Shown: in pieces, positions 1 to 11,074 of the stretch | How the letters are laid out: each line of letters opens with the position of its first letter | Position numbering within the stretch: the stretch's first letter is position 1 | Assembly (NCBI RefSeq): GCF_937891065.1 | Contig: NZ_CALAEQ010000268.1 | Coordinates: forward strand, 19,730 to 83,729 | DNA length: 64,000 bases | Direction of reading: 5' to 3' | From: an uncultured Lutibacter sp. | GTDB taxonomy: Bacteria > Bacteroidota > Bacteroidia > Flavobacteriales > Flavobacteriaceae | Notes under the pieces: generated by a model | Told to the model about the DNA's origin: nothing | The model's input: only the letters and a program-made list of their open reading frames with translations | The model's database searches: none | Made by a program: the position numbers and the translations under genes

Positions 1-2784
1 CACTCTCACTCCATAACGTTCTCTTCCTTCTACGGTTTGAGTAATTAATTTACCACCAATTGCAACCTCTAAAATGCTTTGAACATTATTAATTGATAAA
101 CCATATCTTCCTAATTTTTCTCTATCTATATCTATCAATAAATAAGGTTTTCCAACAATTCTATCAGCAAAAACGGCTTCCTTTTTAACTCCTGGAACTT
201 GTTTTAATACGTTTTCTAATTTTAAACCAAAAGCTTCAATTTGTGCTAAATCTTGCCCTTTTACTTTAATTCCCATTGGGGCACGCATACCAGTTTGTAA
301 CATTACCAAACGAGTTTCAATTGGTTGTAATTTTGGTGCTGAAGTTACTCCGGGTAATTTTGTTACTCGAACAATTTCATTCCAAATATCATCGGCAGAT
401 TTAATTTGCTTTCGCCAGTTTCTATAATATTCACCGGCTGAATCTTCAATTAATTTATTGGTTTCAATTTTTGTCCCTGATGCTATAAACTGACCTGAAG
501 TTGTTTCAAACAAATTATCATCATTTACTTTAAATTTTATGCGTTTCCCATCTTCATTTAGTTTGTATTCTGGTTTGTAAATAATTACATTCTCATACAT
601 TGATAGTGGTGCAGGATCTAAAGCACTTTCAATTCTTCCAGATTTTCCAACCACTGTTTTAATTTCAGGGATGGTTGCAACTGCCATATCTAATTGTTGT
701 AAAACACGTTTGTTTTCAGCAATTCCAGAATGTGGCATGGAAGTTGGCATCAATAAAAATGAACCTTCATTTAAGGCTGGCATAAATTCTTTTCCGGTGT
801 TTTTCCAAACTCCAACACCTAGTATAACTATGATTGCGGGAATGCTTAAAAACAATAATTTATTGTTTAAAGCCCAGTTTAAAATTTGTACATAAGACTT
901 TCTGAATAAAGTGAAAACTCCTAAAATTCCAAAGCAAATAACACTTACAAAAATAAGGTTCGTAAAAATTGAATTATCAACACCTAATGGTCTCCAATAC
1001 ACACTTAAAAATGCAACAATGGTAAATGACGAAATAATAATATTTACCAAATTTGCTTTTTCTTCAGTAAGAATACCTCTTAATTTTAAGATGCTTGAAA
1101 TTCCAAAAGCTATTAGTAATAAAGCAGCATAATAACCTCCAAATAAACCTACTATACCTGCTATTATTAAACCAATACTACCTATGTATTTTCCTTTTTT
1201 TAAGGAAGGTTTAAATCCAAACAACCAAGCTGCAAAAGGTGGTATTAAAAATAAAGCTACAATTAAAGCAGAGGTTAAGGCCATAGTTTTTGTAAATGCT
1301 AGTGGTCTAAATAATTTACCTTCTGCACCAATCATTGTAAATACTGGAACAAAACTGATAATGGTTGTCATTACTGCTGTAATAATTGCTCCTGAAACTT
1401 CTGTAGTTGCTTGATAAACTAATTTATTAATAGGTGTTTTATTTCCATCTTCATCCATATGTCGAATGATGTTTTCCGATAGAATTACACCCACATCTAC
1501 CATAGTACCAATAGCAATTGCAATACCGGATAGTGCTACAATATTGGCATCAACATTAAACAGTTTCATAGAAATAAATACCATTAAAACTGCAATTGGT
1601 AATAATCCGGAAATTAGGACTGATGCTCTTAAATTAAAAACCATCACAATAATTACTAAAATGGTAATTAGAATTTCTAAGGTTAATGCTTCATCAAGAG
1701 TATTTAATGTTTCTTTAATTAATTCTGTTCTGTCATAAAAAGGAACAATGGTTACTTGAGAGGTTCTACCATCTTTTAATACTTTTGAAGGCAAACCAGC
1801 GCTAATGTCGGCAATTTGATCTTTCACATTGGTGATAACTTCCATTGGATTTGCACCATAACGTGCAACCACAACACCACCTACAACTTCGGCTCCTTCT
1901 TTATCTAATATTCCTCTTCGTTCTGCAGGGCCTAAAGATACTTTTGCAATATCTTTAATTAATATGGAAGTGAAATCTTTGGAAGTAACTACTGCATTTT
2001 CAATATCTTCAACAGATTTTATATAACCCAATCCACGCACTAAATATTCAGCCTGATTGATTTCAATGGTTTTTGCTCCAATATCTTTATTGGTATTACG
2101 TGCAGCATTTACTACTTGCTCTAATGAAATGTTGTATTCCTTCAAAATATCAGGATCTACATCAATTTGATATTCTTGCACATAACCACCAATGGAGGCA
2201 ACTTCTGAAACTCCTGAAGCAGAGGAAAGCGCATATTTCACATAATAATCTTGAATACTTCTAAGTTCATGTAAATCCCATCCACCAGTTACATTTCCTT
2301 CTTCATCTCGTCCTTCTAATGTATACCAGTAAATTTGACCTAATCCAGTTGCATCTGGACCCAATGCAGGTTGCACATCGTTTGGAAGTAATCCGCTTGG
2401 TAATGAATTTAGTTTTTCTAAAATCCGACTACGACTCCAGTAAAATTCTATATCTTCTTCAAAAATGATGTAGATACTTGAAAACCCAAACATTGATGAA
2501 CTACGAATTGTTTTTACGCCTGGAATACCTAATAAGGATGTTGTTAACGGATAGGTAATTTGATCTTCAATATCTTGTGGAGAACGACCTCCCCATTTGG
2601 TAAAAACTATTTGTTGATTTTCTCCAATATCTGGAATGGCATCAACAGCAACGGGGTTTCTAGGAATGCCAACGGTATCCCAGTCAAATGGAGCTGTAGA
2701 AATTCCCCACCCAATGAATAGCGCTAGTAGTAATACCGCAACTAATTTATTTTCTATTAAAAAATGAATGCTTTTATTTAACAT
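1..2784 (-). CDS. CusA/CzcA family heavy-metal efflux RND transporter (partial, C-terminus beyond window start)
   Basis: Reverse-strand translation from ATG at 2784: MLNKSIHFLIENKLVAVLLLALFIGWGISTAPFDWDTVGIPRNPVAVDAIPDIGENQQIVFTKWGGRSPQDIEDQITYPLTTSLLGIPGVKTIRSSSMFGFSSIYIIFEED..., typical CusA/CzcA N-terminus; open to the window edge, so absent from the ORF track. Confidence 0.93.
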   Translation of the reverse strand, partial: MLNKSIHFLIENKLVAVLLLALFIGWGISTAPFDWDTVGIPRNPVAVDAIPDIGENQQIVFTKWGGRSPQDIEDQITYPLTTSLLGIPGVKTIRSSSMFGFSSIYIIFEEDIEFYWSRSRILEKLNSLPSGLLPNDVQPALGPDATGLGQIYWYTLEGRDEEGNVTGGWDLHELRSIQDYYVKYALSSASGVSEVASIGGYVQEYQIDVDPDILKEYNISLEQVVNAARNTNKDIGAKTIEINQAEYLVRGLGYIKSVEDIENAVVTSKDFTSILIKDIAKVSLGPAERRGILDKEGAEVVGGVVVARYGANPMEVITNVKDQIADISAGLPSKVLKDGRTSQVTIVPFYDRTELIKETLNTLDEALTLEILITILVIIVMVFNLRASVLISGLLPIAVLMVFISMKLFNVDANIVALSGIAIAIGTMVDVGVILSENIIRHMDEDGNKTPINKLVYQATTEVSGAIITAVMTTIISFVPVFTMIGAEGKLFRPLAFTKTMALTSALIVALFLIPPFAAWLFGFKPSLKKGKYIGSIGLIIAGIVGLFGGYYAALLLIAFGISSILKLRGILTEEKANLVNIIISSFTIVAFLSVYWRPLGVDNSIFTNLIFVSVICFGILGVFTLFRKSYVQILNWALNNKLLFLSIPAIIVILGVGVWKNTGKEFMPALNEGSFLLMPTSMPHSGIAENKRVLQQLDMAVATIPEIKTVVGKSGRIESALDPAPLSMYENVIIYKPEYKLNEDGKRIKFKVNDDNLFETTSGQFIASGTKIETNKLIEDSAGEYYRNWRKQIKSADDIWNEIVRVTKLPGVTSAPKLQPIETRLVMLQTGMRAPMGIKVKGQDLAQIEAFGLKLENVLKQVPGVKKEAVFADRIVGKPYLLIDIDREKLGRYGLSINNVQSILEVAIGGKLITQTVEGRERYGVRV

Positions 2785-2926
2785 TTTTATAGGTATTGAG
2801 ATGTTTAAATTAGTATTTAGATTTAAATAAATCTTAAATACAAGTTAACATGGCCTAAAACATTTATGGTTTAAGCACAACTATGCTTTAACAAATTTTA
2901 CATTGTTAAAACTCAATACAATAAAA

Positions 2927-3343
2927 TCAAATTAAAAATACTTGATCAAGAACATGAATGTCCGTGACAATAAGTGGAGGTGAATAATATTTAAAAGGAA
3001 TGATATTTTCTTCTAACCCTTCAAATAAATTAATGTAAGAATAAACAAAAGATGCTACAAAAACTTGTTGTTCTAAATTCAAATTAGAAAGGTCTGTTTT
3101 TAATTCATTTTGACCTTCAATATGCTTAACAACATCATTACAACAATCTTCTTTATCAATGCTACAATCATTAGTAGGAGATGATTTTTCCATTTCCATA
3201 CCACACGATTCAGCTTTTGAAAACAAGGCGCTATCTACTAAGAAATCACCACAATAGTGTTCACTAATAGAAAATGACATTGTAGAAAAAACAACTACTA
3301 ATGACATTAAAATTGCCGATATTTTTATAAATACTTGCTTCAT
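2927..3343 (-). CDS. HYC_CC_PP family small secreted protein
   Basis: 138 aa, signal-peptide-like N-terminus, HYCGDFLVD, DCC and YSPP motifs; adjacent to the CusA-like gene. Confidence 0.7.
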   Translation of the reverse strand: MKQVFIKISAILMSLVVVFSTMSFSISEHYCGDFLVDSALFSKAESCGMEMEKSSPTNDCSIDKEDCCNDVVKHIEGQNELKTDLSNLNLEQQVFVASFVYSYINLFEGLEENIIPFKYYSPPLIVTDIHVLDQVFLI

Positions 3344-3486
3344 AAGCCACTACAAAGGTAATTATTTTAATTTAGAGTGTATTAATAGTGTGTTAAAATT
3401 GTTTTTTTAGTTCGTTATAAAAGGTTTTTTATTAAAAATCAGTAACTTAGAGGAGTCGATAGTTTAAAAGCGTAAGTTCAATTGTT

Positions 3487-3756
3487 ATGGTATCAATCAA
3501 TTTAACAGAAGTAAATAGTAAAGTTCAAATTGCTAAAATTATTAGAACTATTATGGAAAATAATAGCATTAAAAAAAGTGAATTAATTTTAGGAACTAAT
3601 CTTAGTAAAACAACCATAAATAATGTGTTAAATATAAATGATTCAGAAAGTGATTATATGTTTAATTCTTTACTAAAAGTATTGAATTTTTTAAAAATTA
3701 AAATATTTGTGGGGACTAATGAAGATGCTAAAAATAAAGTATTGTCTCTCTTTTAA
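3487..3756 (+). CDS. small helix-turn-helix DNA-binding protein
   Basis: 89 aa; IKKSELILGTNLSKTTINNVLN resembles an HTH segment. Confidence 0.5.
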   Translation: MVSINLTEVNSKVQIAKIIRTIMENNSIKKSELILGTNLSKTTINNVLNINDSESDYMFNSLLKVLNFLKIKIFVGTNEDAKNKVLSLF

Positions 3757-3828
3757 TACTAAAAAATAATAGAGAAGTAAAGCAATAATTAAGAGATATA
3801 TTATTTATATTTGGCCTTATTCTTGAAA

Positions 3829-4818
3829 ATGAAATTTACAAAATACTTTTTTATAGTTGTCTTCTTATTACTTCCTTTTTTAGTGAAAGCTCAAGAAACA
3901 TTGCCTATTTATTCAGATTATTTATCGGATAATGTATATTTAGTTCATCCATCAGCAGCAGGATTAACAGATTGTAGCAAGATTCGGTTAACAGCTAGAA
4001 GCCAATGGAATGGAATTTCGGATGCCCCTTCATTACAAACATTAAGTTATAATTCTCAAATTGGAGAAAAAGGTGGGCTTGGTTTTATTCTTTTTAATGA
4101 TAAAAATGGGTATCATAGCCAGCAAGGAATACAAGGTACGTATGCTTACCACATAGATCTTGGTCATATTAGAGATTATAGTAAATTATCATTTGGTCTT
4201 TCTTTTATGGTAGTTAATAATAGCGTTGATGAATCTTCTTTTGAAATACCTGATCCGGTAATTTCACAAATAGTTCAAAGTGAAAGTTATTTCAATGCAG
4301 ATGTGAGTATGTCTTATCATAATGTAGATTTTTTTGGATATTTTACTGTAAAAAACCTACTATTAAGTGCTCGAAATTTATATGATAAAGACTATGAATC
4401 TTTGAATTTGAGGAGATATTTAGTGTCATTTGGGCATTATTTTGACAATTTTGCAAATAAAGGTTCAATGGAATTCGAACCTTCTGTAATGATACAATAT
4501 ATTGAACGTACCAATGAAAAATTTGTTGATCTGAATATGAAAGTATATTCAGAATTAAGAAATGCAAAAGTTTGGGCAGCCTTATCATATAGAAGAGGGT
4601 TTGATAATAATAGCACAAACCAATTGAGTTATTTAACACCAATTGTTGGAGTTAATTTTAAAAAATATATGATTTCTTATACATACACAAAACAAACGGG
4701 TGAGATTTTATTCGATGATGCAGGATATCATCAAATAACACTTGGTTTCAATTTTGGGTGTGAAACCCCTCGTAGGTTTTGGAATGAAAGAAGTGGTAAA
4801 ACTAATAGAATGTTTTAA
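3829..4818 (+). CDS. PorP/SprF family type IX secretion-associated outer membrane protein
   Basis: Signal peptide then LPIYSDYLSDNVYLVHPSAAGLTDCSKIRLTARSQWNGISDAPSLQTLSYNSQIGEKGGLGFILFNDKNGYHSQQGIQGTYAYHI, typical PorP/SprF; ATG at 3829 preferred over upstream TTG. Confidence 0.88.
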   Translation: MKFTKYFFIVVFLLLPFLVKAQETLPIYSDYLSDNVYLVHPSAAGLTDCSKIRLTARSQWNGISDAPSLQTLSYNSQIGEKGGLGFILFNDKNGYHSQQGIQGTYAYHIDLGHIRDYSKLSFGLSFMVVNNSVDESSFEIPDPVISQIVQSESYFNADVSMSYHNVDFFGYFTVKNLLLSARNLYDKDYESLNLRRYLVSFGHYFDNFANKGSMEFEPSVMIQYIERTNEKFVDLNMKVYSELRNAKVWAALSYRRGFDNNSTNQLSYLTPIVGVNFKKYMISYTYTKQTGEILFDDAGYHQITLGFNFGCETPRRFWNERSGKTNRMF

Positions 4819-4833
4819 TAGGTTATTTAAATT

Positions 4834-5343
4834 ATGATTATTAAAGAATTAAACGGAAACAAACCTCAATTTGGGAGTGATTGTTTTATTGCTGAAAACG
4901 CTGTAATTATTGGTGAAGTAGCGATGGGAGACCAATGCAGTATTTGGTACAATGCAGTAATTAGAGGAGATGTACATTATATTAAATTAGGGAATAAAGT
5001 AAACGTACAAGATGGTGCTGTAATCCATGCAACTTACATAAAACACCCAACAAACATTGGAAATAACGTCTCTATTGGCCATAATGCCATGGTTCATGGT
5101 TGCACAATTCATGACAACGTATTAATTGGTATGGGAGCCATTGTAATGGATGATTGCATTGTAGAAAGTAACTCAATTATTGCGGCTGGAGCTGTTGTTA
5201 CAAAGGGAACCCACGTAAAATCAGGATGCATATTTGCAGGTGTGCCAGCAAAAAAAGTAAAAGATATTAGCGAAGAGTTAATTTCAGGTGAAATTAATAG
5301 AATAGCCGATAATTATATAGAATACGCAAGTTGGTATAAATAA
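4834..5343 (+). CDS. gamma carbonic anhydrase-like / hexapeptide-repeat protein
   Basis: SIWYNAVIRGDVHYIKLGNKVNVQDGAVIHAT...GNNVSIGHNAMVHGCTIHDNVLIGMGA left-handed beta-helix hexapeptides. Confidence 0.88.
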   Translation: MIIKELNGNKPQFGSDCFIAENAVIIGEVAMGDQCSIWYNAVIRGDVHYIKLGNKVNVQDGAVIHATYIKHPTNIGNNVSIGHNAMVHGCTIHDNVLIGMGAIVMDDCIVESNSIIAAGAVVTKGTHVKSGCIFAGVPAKKVKDISEELISGEINRIADNYIEYASWYK

Positions 5344-5360
5344 AAGTTGGATACTTAATA

Positions 5361-5419
5361 AGAAATAGAGGCTGAAATAAACTCAAGTTGATGTATTTAT
5401 TTCAGCCTCTGCTATTTCT
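5361..5419. terminator. bidirectional terminator-like inverted repeat between convergent genes
   Basis: AGAAATAG-AGGCTGAAATAAA ... TTTATTTCAGCCT-ctg-CTATTTCT. Confidence 0.75.
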
Positions 5420-8400
5420 TAATTTAAATTGATCAAATTTATATCGCTTTGTTTTACTTTTTTATTCAGGGTTTTTACATCATTTTCAAAAACGAAATAA
5501 ATTTTAGCCAATTCATCATCAATTAGTTTTACAACTTCATTTTTAAAAGCCACAGATTGATTGGTAGGTTTAAAATCTCCAATGGAACTTAAGGAGTTTA
5601 AATGCGCTAATTTGTTATTCAATCTTATTGGAAAGTTTAATGGATCTTGATTACTCTTACTTTTTGTTTGATACAGTACGTTTTCATATTCAGTTAAATC
5701 TTTTACAATTTTATCGGCCAACTCAATAATTTCTTTATTTTTTTCTTTATCGGTTATTGAAGATTTTAATTGTTTTACTTGCGCTTTAATTTTTGTAATA
5801 TTTTTTAACGTTTTATGAATTTCGGTTAACTTCTCCTGAATTTCAATAATAAAAGTAAATTGTTCTTGTAAATCTTCAGGTGAAGCACTACTTCTAGGAT
5901 CTAATTTTAGCGTGAATGTTTCTTTAAAAACTTCTTTACCATTTTTGCTTAAAACTACTTTATAATCGCCAGGAAGTGCTTTTGGACCATTTAATGACGC
6001 CCACCATAAAATCATTCCTTCAACTTTTTCAGCATCAGGATATTGCATATCCCAATTAAAAGTATTTGCTCCTTTTTTAACTGTTAATTTTTCTTCATTT
6101 TGATCTTTATCTGGATTGTTTGAGAATGTTTTAATATGTTGCTCAGAATTATCAAAAAAGGACAAACTTAAAGTGTCAGTTTCTTCAAGAGTTTTTATAA
6201 AATAATTTATCATAACCCCACCTGGGTGGTTTTGGCCAGCAGTTTTAGATTTCTTGTTACTTCCGCCCATTCTGTAGCTATCCATAGGTTTGTATAAGAA
6301 AGCATCTTTAGAAGTTAATTCATTATTTAATTGATGTAGCGGAGTTAAATCGTCAATAAGCCAAAAAGAACGGCCTTGCGTTGCTGCAATTAAATTATCA
6401 TTTTTAATAGCTAAATCTGTAATTGGTACAATTGGTAAATTTAACTGAAATGGATTCCAATTAACACCATCATCAAAACTAACATACATTCCTTTTTCAG
6501 TTCCTGTATATAGTAACCCTTTTCTTTTTGGGTCAGCACGCAAAGCTCTTGTAAAATGTTCTGAAGCTATTCCGTTGGTTATTAATTTCCAACTTTTTCC
6601 ATAATCTTCAGTTTTGTAAATATATGGTGTGTAATCTCCGAGTTTGTATCGTGTTCCTATAATATATGCTCCTCCAGGAGTAAACGGATCAACTTCAATA
6701 CAGTTAATTAACATCCATTCTGGCATTTTTTTAGGAGTTACATTTGCCCAGTTTTTACCACCGTCTTGTGTAATATGAACCAAACCATCATCTGATCCTG
6801 TCCAAATTAAATTTTCTTCAAAAGGAGATTCTACAGCGGCAAAAATAGTTCCGTAATATTCTACTCCAGTATTATCTTGTGTAATAGGACCTCCAGATGA
6901 TTTTAAAGTTGAAGGATCATTTCTTGTTAAATCTGGACTAATTATTTCAAAAGATTGTCCTTCATTATAAGTTACATGTACAAAGTTTGAGGTTGTGTAC
7001 ATTTTTTGCTGGTTATGTGGCGAAAAGAAAATTGGGTAATTCCACTGAAAACGATATTTCATGGCTTCAGCACCGTGTCCCATTGGGTCGTCTGGCCAAA
7101 CATTAATAGCTCTTCTTTCACCAGTTTTGTGGTTAATACGTGTTAATAAACCTCCGTAGCTTCCACCATACACAATATCATTATTTAAAGGATCAACAGC
7201 AATATGCGCGCTTTCGCCTCCAGCAGTGCTTTCCCAATCACTTTCGCTAATTGAACCTCTGTTAGTTCTATGTGCAATTCTTATGGTTGAATTGTCTTGT
7301 TGTGCTCCATAAATTCTATACGGAAAATGGTTGTCGGTTACTACTCTATAAAATTGTGAAGTAGGTTGATTCATATATGTACTCCAATTTTCACCAGCAT
7401 CAAAACTAACTTGTGCTCCACCATCATCAGCAATAATCATTCGTTGGTTGTCTTCAGGCGAAATCCATAAATCGTGATGATCTCCGTGAGGAGCATTAAA
7501 TGTTTTAAACGTTTTCCCTCCGTCTTTAGATTGATGATACTGAACGTTCAATACATATACAATATTTTCGTCTTGAGTATCGGCATAAATACGTGTATAA
7601 TACCAAGCACGTTGACGTAATTTACGTTCACTATTAATTAATTTCCAGGTTTTACCTGCATCTGTAGATTTGTAAATTCCGCCTTTTTCATTTTCAATTA
7701 AAGCCCAAACAATATCTGAATTTAATGGAGAAACAGTTACGCCACTAATTCCCCAAATTCCTTTTGGTAACCCTTCATTACTGGAAATATCTGTCCAAGT
7801 TTCACCTTCATCAGTACTTTTCCAAAGCGCAGAACCTTCACCACCACTTGATAAACTGTAAGGTGTTCTTCTTACATTCCAGGTTGAAGCATATAAAATT
7901 CGAGGATTTGTTGGGTCAATAATTAAATCAACTGCACCAGCATTTTCATTTGTAAATAATACTTTTCTCCAATTTGTACCACCATCGGTTGATTTATAAA
8001 CACCTCTTTCTGAAGTAGGTTTGTATAAATCTCCTAAAACAGCCGCAAAAACAATGTCAGAATTTTTTGGATGAATTCGTACTCTTGGAATATGTCTAGA
8101 ATTATTCAATCCAATAGCTTCCCAAGTTTTTCCAGCATTAACAGATTTCCACATTCCATCACCTGAAGAAACATTACCACGAACAGTTACTTCTCCATTT
8201 CCAACATAAATTACATTATTATCAGACTCACTAACAGCTACAGCTCCTACTGAACCTCCAAAAAAACCATCAGAGATATTAGACCATGAATTTCCTGCAT
8301 CTGTTGTTTTCCATACTCCTCCGCCTGTTGCACCAAAATAAAATAAGTTTGCTTTGTTTGCTACTCCAGTTACCGCAGCACTTCGCCCTCCTCTATACGG

Positions 8401-8526
8401 GCCAATATTTCGCCATTCCATAGCGTTATAATATTCTTCACTAAATTTGGATTCTATTTTTTGAGCGTTAACTTTGTGTGCTGAAATTAAGAATAGACAG
8501 CTAACCAATAAGAAATATTTTTTCAT
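5419..8526 (-). CDS. VPS10/sortilin-type BNR-repeat (WD40/YVTN/BNR-like) secreted protein
   Basis: 1035 aa, signal peptide, repeated W/YKSTDGGxxW (Asp-box) motifs: GVWKTTDAGNSW, GMWKSVNAGKTW, GVYKSTDGGTNW, ALWKSTDEGETW, GIYKSTDAGKTW. Confidence 0.88.
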   Translation of the reverse strand: MKKYFLLVSCLFLISAHKVNAQKIESKFSEEYYNAMEWRNIGPYRGGRSAAVTGVANKANLFYFGATGGGVWKTTDAGNSWSNISDGFFGGSVGAVAVSESDNNVIYVGNGEVTVRGNVSSGDGMWKSVNAGKTWEAIGLNNSRHIPRVRIHPKNSDIVFAAVLGDLYKPTSERGVYKSTDGGTNWRKVLFTNENAGAVDLIIDPTNPRILYASTWNVRRTPYSLSSGGEGSALWKSTDEGETWTDISSNEGLPKGIWGISGVTVSPLNSDIVWALIENEKGGIYKSTDAGKTWKLINSERKLRQRAWYYTRIYADTQDENIVYVLNVQYHQSKDGGKTFKTFNAPHGDHHDLWISPEDNQRMIIADDGGAQVSFDAGENWSTYMNQPTSQFYRVVTDNHFPYRIYGAQQDNSTIRIAHRTNRGSISESDWESTAGGESAHIAVDPLNNDIVYGGSYGGLLTRINHKTGERRAINVWPDDPMGHGAEAMKYRFQWNYPIFFSPHNQQKMYTTSNFVHVTYNEGQSFEIISPDLTRNDPSTLKSSGGPITQDNTGVEYYGTIFAAVESPFEENLIWTGSDDGLVHITQDGGKNWANVTPKKMPEWMLINCIEVDPFTPGGAYIIGTRYKLGDYTPYIYKTEDYGKSWKLITNGIASEHFTRALRADPKRKGLLYTGTEKGMYVSFDDGVNWNPFQLNLPIVPITDLAIKNDNLIAATQGRSFWLIDDLTPLHQLNNELTSKDAFLYKPMDSYRMGGSNKKSKTAGQNHPGGVMINYFIKTLEETDTLSLSFFDNSEQHIKTFSNNPDKDQNEEKLTVKKGANTFNWDMQYPDAEKVEGMILWWASLNGPKALPGDYKVVLSKNGKEVFKETFTLKLDPRSSASPEDLQEQFTFIIEIQEKLTEIHKTLKNITKIKAQVKQLKSSITDKEKNKEIIELADKIVKDLTEYENVLYQTKSKSNQDPLNFPIRLNNKLAHLNSLSSIGDFKPTNQSVAFKNEVVKLIDDELAKIYFVFENDVKTLNKKVKQSDINLINLN

Positions 8527-8614
8527 GGAGGTGTTGTTAAAAAGATTTATAAAAAAATGGAATAGTAAATCTAATAAAAATTAACTTATTTTAAGGTTTC
8601 AAAATATATAACGA

Positions 8615-9826
8615 ATGGATTTGTTGAAAATTGACAAAATTAATAGTACTGTAAATGGAAGTGTTCAAATTACAGGTTCTAAAAGTGAAACAAATAGGTT
8701 GTTAGTTTTACAACAATTTTATCCGAATTTAAAAATTGAAAACGTTTCAAATTCTGATGATTCTAAACTAATGCAAAAAGCATTGGAAAGTACTTCAAAC
8801 GAAATAAATATTGGACACGCAGGTACGGCAATGCGTTTTTTAACGGCGTACTTTTCAGTAAAAGAAAATTCAGAAATTATTTTAACAGGTTCTCATAGAA
8901 TGAAAGATAGACCTATTAAAATTTTAGTGGATGCACTAACTTCACTAGGTGCAGATATTCAATATTTAGAAAAAGAAGGTTTTCCTCCATTGAAAATTTC
9001 AGGCAAAAAATTAGAAAAAGGTATTGTTGAAATTGATGGAAATATAAGCAGTCAGTATATTTCGGCTTTATTATTAATTGCACCAACGTTAAAAAATGGA
9101 TTGCAATTAATATTCAAAGGAGAAGTTACTTCGGTTCCATATATTAAAATGACCTTGAAATTACTAGATTCTGTTGGAATAACACATAGATGGGTTGGTA
9201 AAACAATTACTGTTTCACCCAAAAGAAAAATTAGTAATAAAATAATTGAAGTAGAATCTGATTGGAGTTCAGCTTCATATTATTATAGTTTGTGTGCATT
9301 GAGCCCTAATTCTGAAATAACACTATCAAACTATAGAAAAAACAGTTTACAAGGCGATTCAATTTTGGTAACTTTGTATGATAGGTTAGGGGTTGAAACG
9401 ATATTTGAGGATAATAAAATTCTATTAAAAAACAAAAATATCCAAATTAATAGGGGTCTAAATTTGAACTTGAAATCCGCACCAGATATTGCTCAAACTA
9501 TTGTAGTAACTTGTTTTGGATTAGGAGTAGAATGCAATATAAAAGGGTTGCACACCTTAAAAATTAAAGAAACAGATCGATTAGTTGCTTTAAAAAACGA
9601 ATTGGAAAAATTAGGAGGTGAGATTGAAATTACAAATGAATCCTTGCATTTAAAACGAAGCGGTATTATTAATGAAAATGTGAGCGTTTCAACCTATGAT
9701 GATCATAGAATGGCAATGGCATTTGCACCACTTGCTTTAAAGGTTCCAATTCAAATTGAAGATGCAAATGTGGTATCTAAATCATACCCAACTTTTTGGG
9801 AAGATTTCAAAAAAATCACTCATTAA
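8615..9826 (+). CDS. aroA: 3-phosphoshikimate 1-carboxyvinyltransferase (EPSP synthase)
   Basis: SKSETNRLLVLQ, NAGTAMRFLTAYF-like GHAGTAMRFLTAYF, KETDRL, YDDHRMAMAFAPLAL. Confidence 0.93.
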   Translation: MDLLKIDKINSTVNGSVQITGSKSETNRLLVLQQFYPNLKIENVSNSDDSKLMQKALESTSNEINIGHAGTAMRFLTAYFSVKENSEIILTGSHRMKDRPIKILVDALTSLGADIQYLEKEGFPPLKISGKKLEKGIVEIDGNISSQYISALLLIAPTLKNGLQLIFKGEVTSVPYIKMTLKLLDSVGITHRWVGKTITVSPKRKISNKIIEVESDWSSASYYYSLCALSPNSEITLSNYRKNSLQGDSILVTLYDRLGVETIFEDNKILLKNKNIQINRGLNLNLKSAPDIAQTIVVTCFGLGVECNIKGLHTLKIKETDRLVALKNELEKLGGEIEITNESLHLKRSGIINENVSVSTYDDHRMAMAFAPLALKVPIQIEDANVVSKSYPTFWEDFKKITH

Positions 9827-9859
9827 AATACTCTAAAACAAAGTTTTATTGCGAAACAC

Positions 9860-9891
9860 TTGACAACGCCTATGCCGATGTTGTATATTTG
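9860..9891 (+). promoter_or_regulatory. Bacteroidota-type promoter (TTG ... TAnnTTTG) upstream of queA
   Basis: TTG at 9860-9862, 21-nt spacer, TATATTTG at 9884-9891. Confidence 0.6.
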
Positions 9892-10002
9892 CACTCATTC
9901 CATAAAAAATTGATGAAATAAGAATTGTAAATATTGTTTTTTCTAAGAAAATATTAAATAACTTGTTTCAAGTATCCACCAAAAATTAATAAAAATAAAC
10001 AC

Positions 10003-11052
10003 ATGAAGTTATCAAAGTTTAAATTTGACTTGCCAGATGAATTACTTGCTGAATACCCAGCGGAACATAGAGATGAATCTCGTTTAATGGTTTTAAATAG
10101 GAAAGAAAAAACGATTGAACATAAAATGTTTAAAGATTTAATTAACTATTTTGATGAAGGTGATTTATTTATATTGAATAATACCAAAGTTTTTCCAGCT
10201 CGTATGTATGGTGAAAAGGAAAAAACTGGAGCAAGAATTGAAGTTTTCTTATTAAGAGAATTAAATGCAGAAAGTAGATTGTGGGATGTTTTAGTAGATC
10301 CAGCTAGAAAAATTAGAATAGGAAACAAATTATTTTTTGGTGATGATGAAAGTTTAGTTGCTGAAGTTATTGATAATACAACTTCAAGAGGAAGAACTTT
10401 ACGTTTTTTATATGATGGCTCTTATGAAGAGTTTAGAAAAAAATTACAAGAATTAGGTGAAACACCATTACCAAAATATATTCAAAGAGAAGTTGAAGCT
10501 AGTGATGCAGAGCGTTACCAAACAATTTATGCAAAACATGAAGGTGCTGTAGCTGCTCCAACGGCAGGATTGCATTTTTCTAAACATTTAATGAAACGTT
10601 TAGAAATTAAAGGGATAGATTTTGCTGAAGTTACTTTACATGTTGGTTTAGGAACTTTTAGTGCTGTTGAAGTTGAAGATTTATCGAAGCATAAAATGGA
10701 TTCTGAGAAAGCAATTGTAACTGCAGAAACTATTAAAATTGTAAATAAAGCAATTAATAGCAAAAAAAGAGTGTGTGCAGTTGGTACCACTTCAATGAGA
10801 GCTATTGAAAGTTCAGTTTCTTCAAATGGTCGTTTAAATGAATTTGAAGGTTGGACAAATAAATTTATTTTTCCACCTCACGATTTTAGTATTGCTAATT
10901 GTATGATTACAAATTTTCATACACCAAAATCAACTTTAATGATGATGGTTGCTGCCTTTGCAGGTTATGATTTTTTAATGGAAGCTTACGAAGAAGCAGT
11001 AAAAGAAAAATATAAATTCTACTCGTACGGTGATGCGATGTTGATTATATAA
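10003..11052 (+). CDS. queA: S-adenosylmethionine:tRNA ribosyltransferase-isomerase
   Basis: [53 protein letters not shown]. Confidence 0.96.
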   Translation: MKLSKFKFDLPDELLAEYPAEHRDESRLMVLNRKEKTIEHKMFKDLINYFDEGDLFILNNTKVFPARMYGEKEKTGARIEVFLLRELNAESRLWDVLVDPARKIRIGNKLFFGDDESLVAEVIDNTTSRGRTLRFLYDGSYEEFRKKLQELGETPLPKYIQREVEASDAERYQTIYAKHEGAVAAPTAGLHFSKHLMKRLEIKGIDFAEVTLHVGLGTFSAVEVEDLSKHKMDSEKAIVTAETIKIVNKAINSKKRVCAVGTTSMRAIESSVSSNGRLNEFEGWTNKFIFPPHDFSIANCMITNFHTPKSTLMMMVAAFAGYDFLMEAYEEAVKEKYKFYSYGDAMLII

Positions 11053-11074
11053 AAATAATATTTTTTAATAAAGT

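Noticed and set aside
671-2264. Plus-strand ORFs (671-895, 911-1132, 1184-1414, 1466-1738, 2073-2264)
   Set aside because: Antisense to the CusA/CzcA-like gene on the minus strand, which reads cleanly through the whole region; not protein-family-like.
4343-4642. Minus-strand 99-aa ORF
   Set aside because: Antisense within the PorP/SprF gene, no recognisable features.
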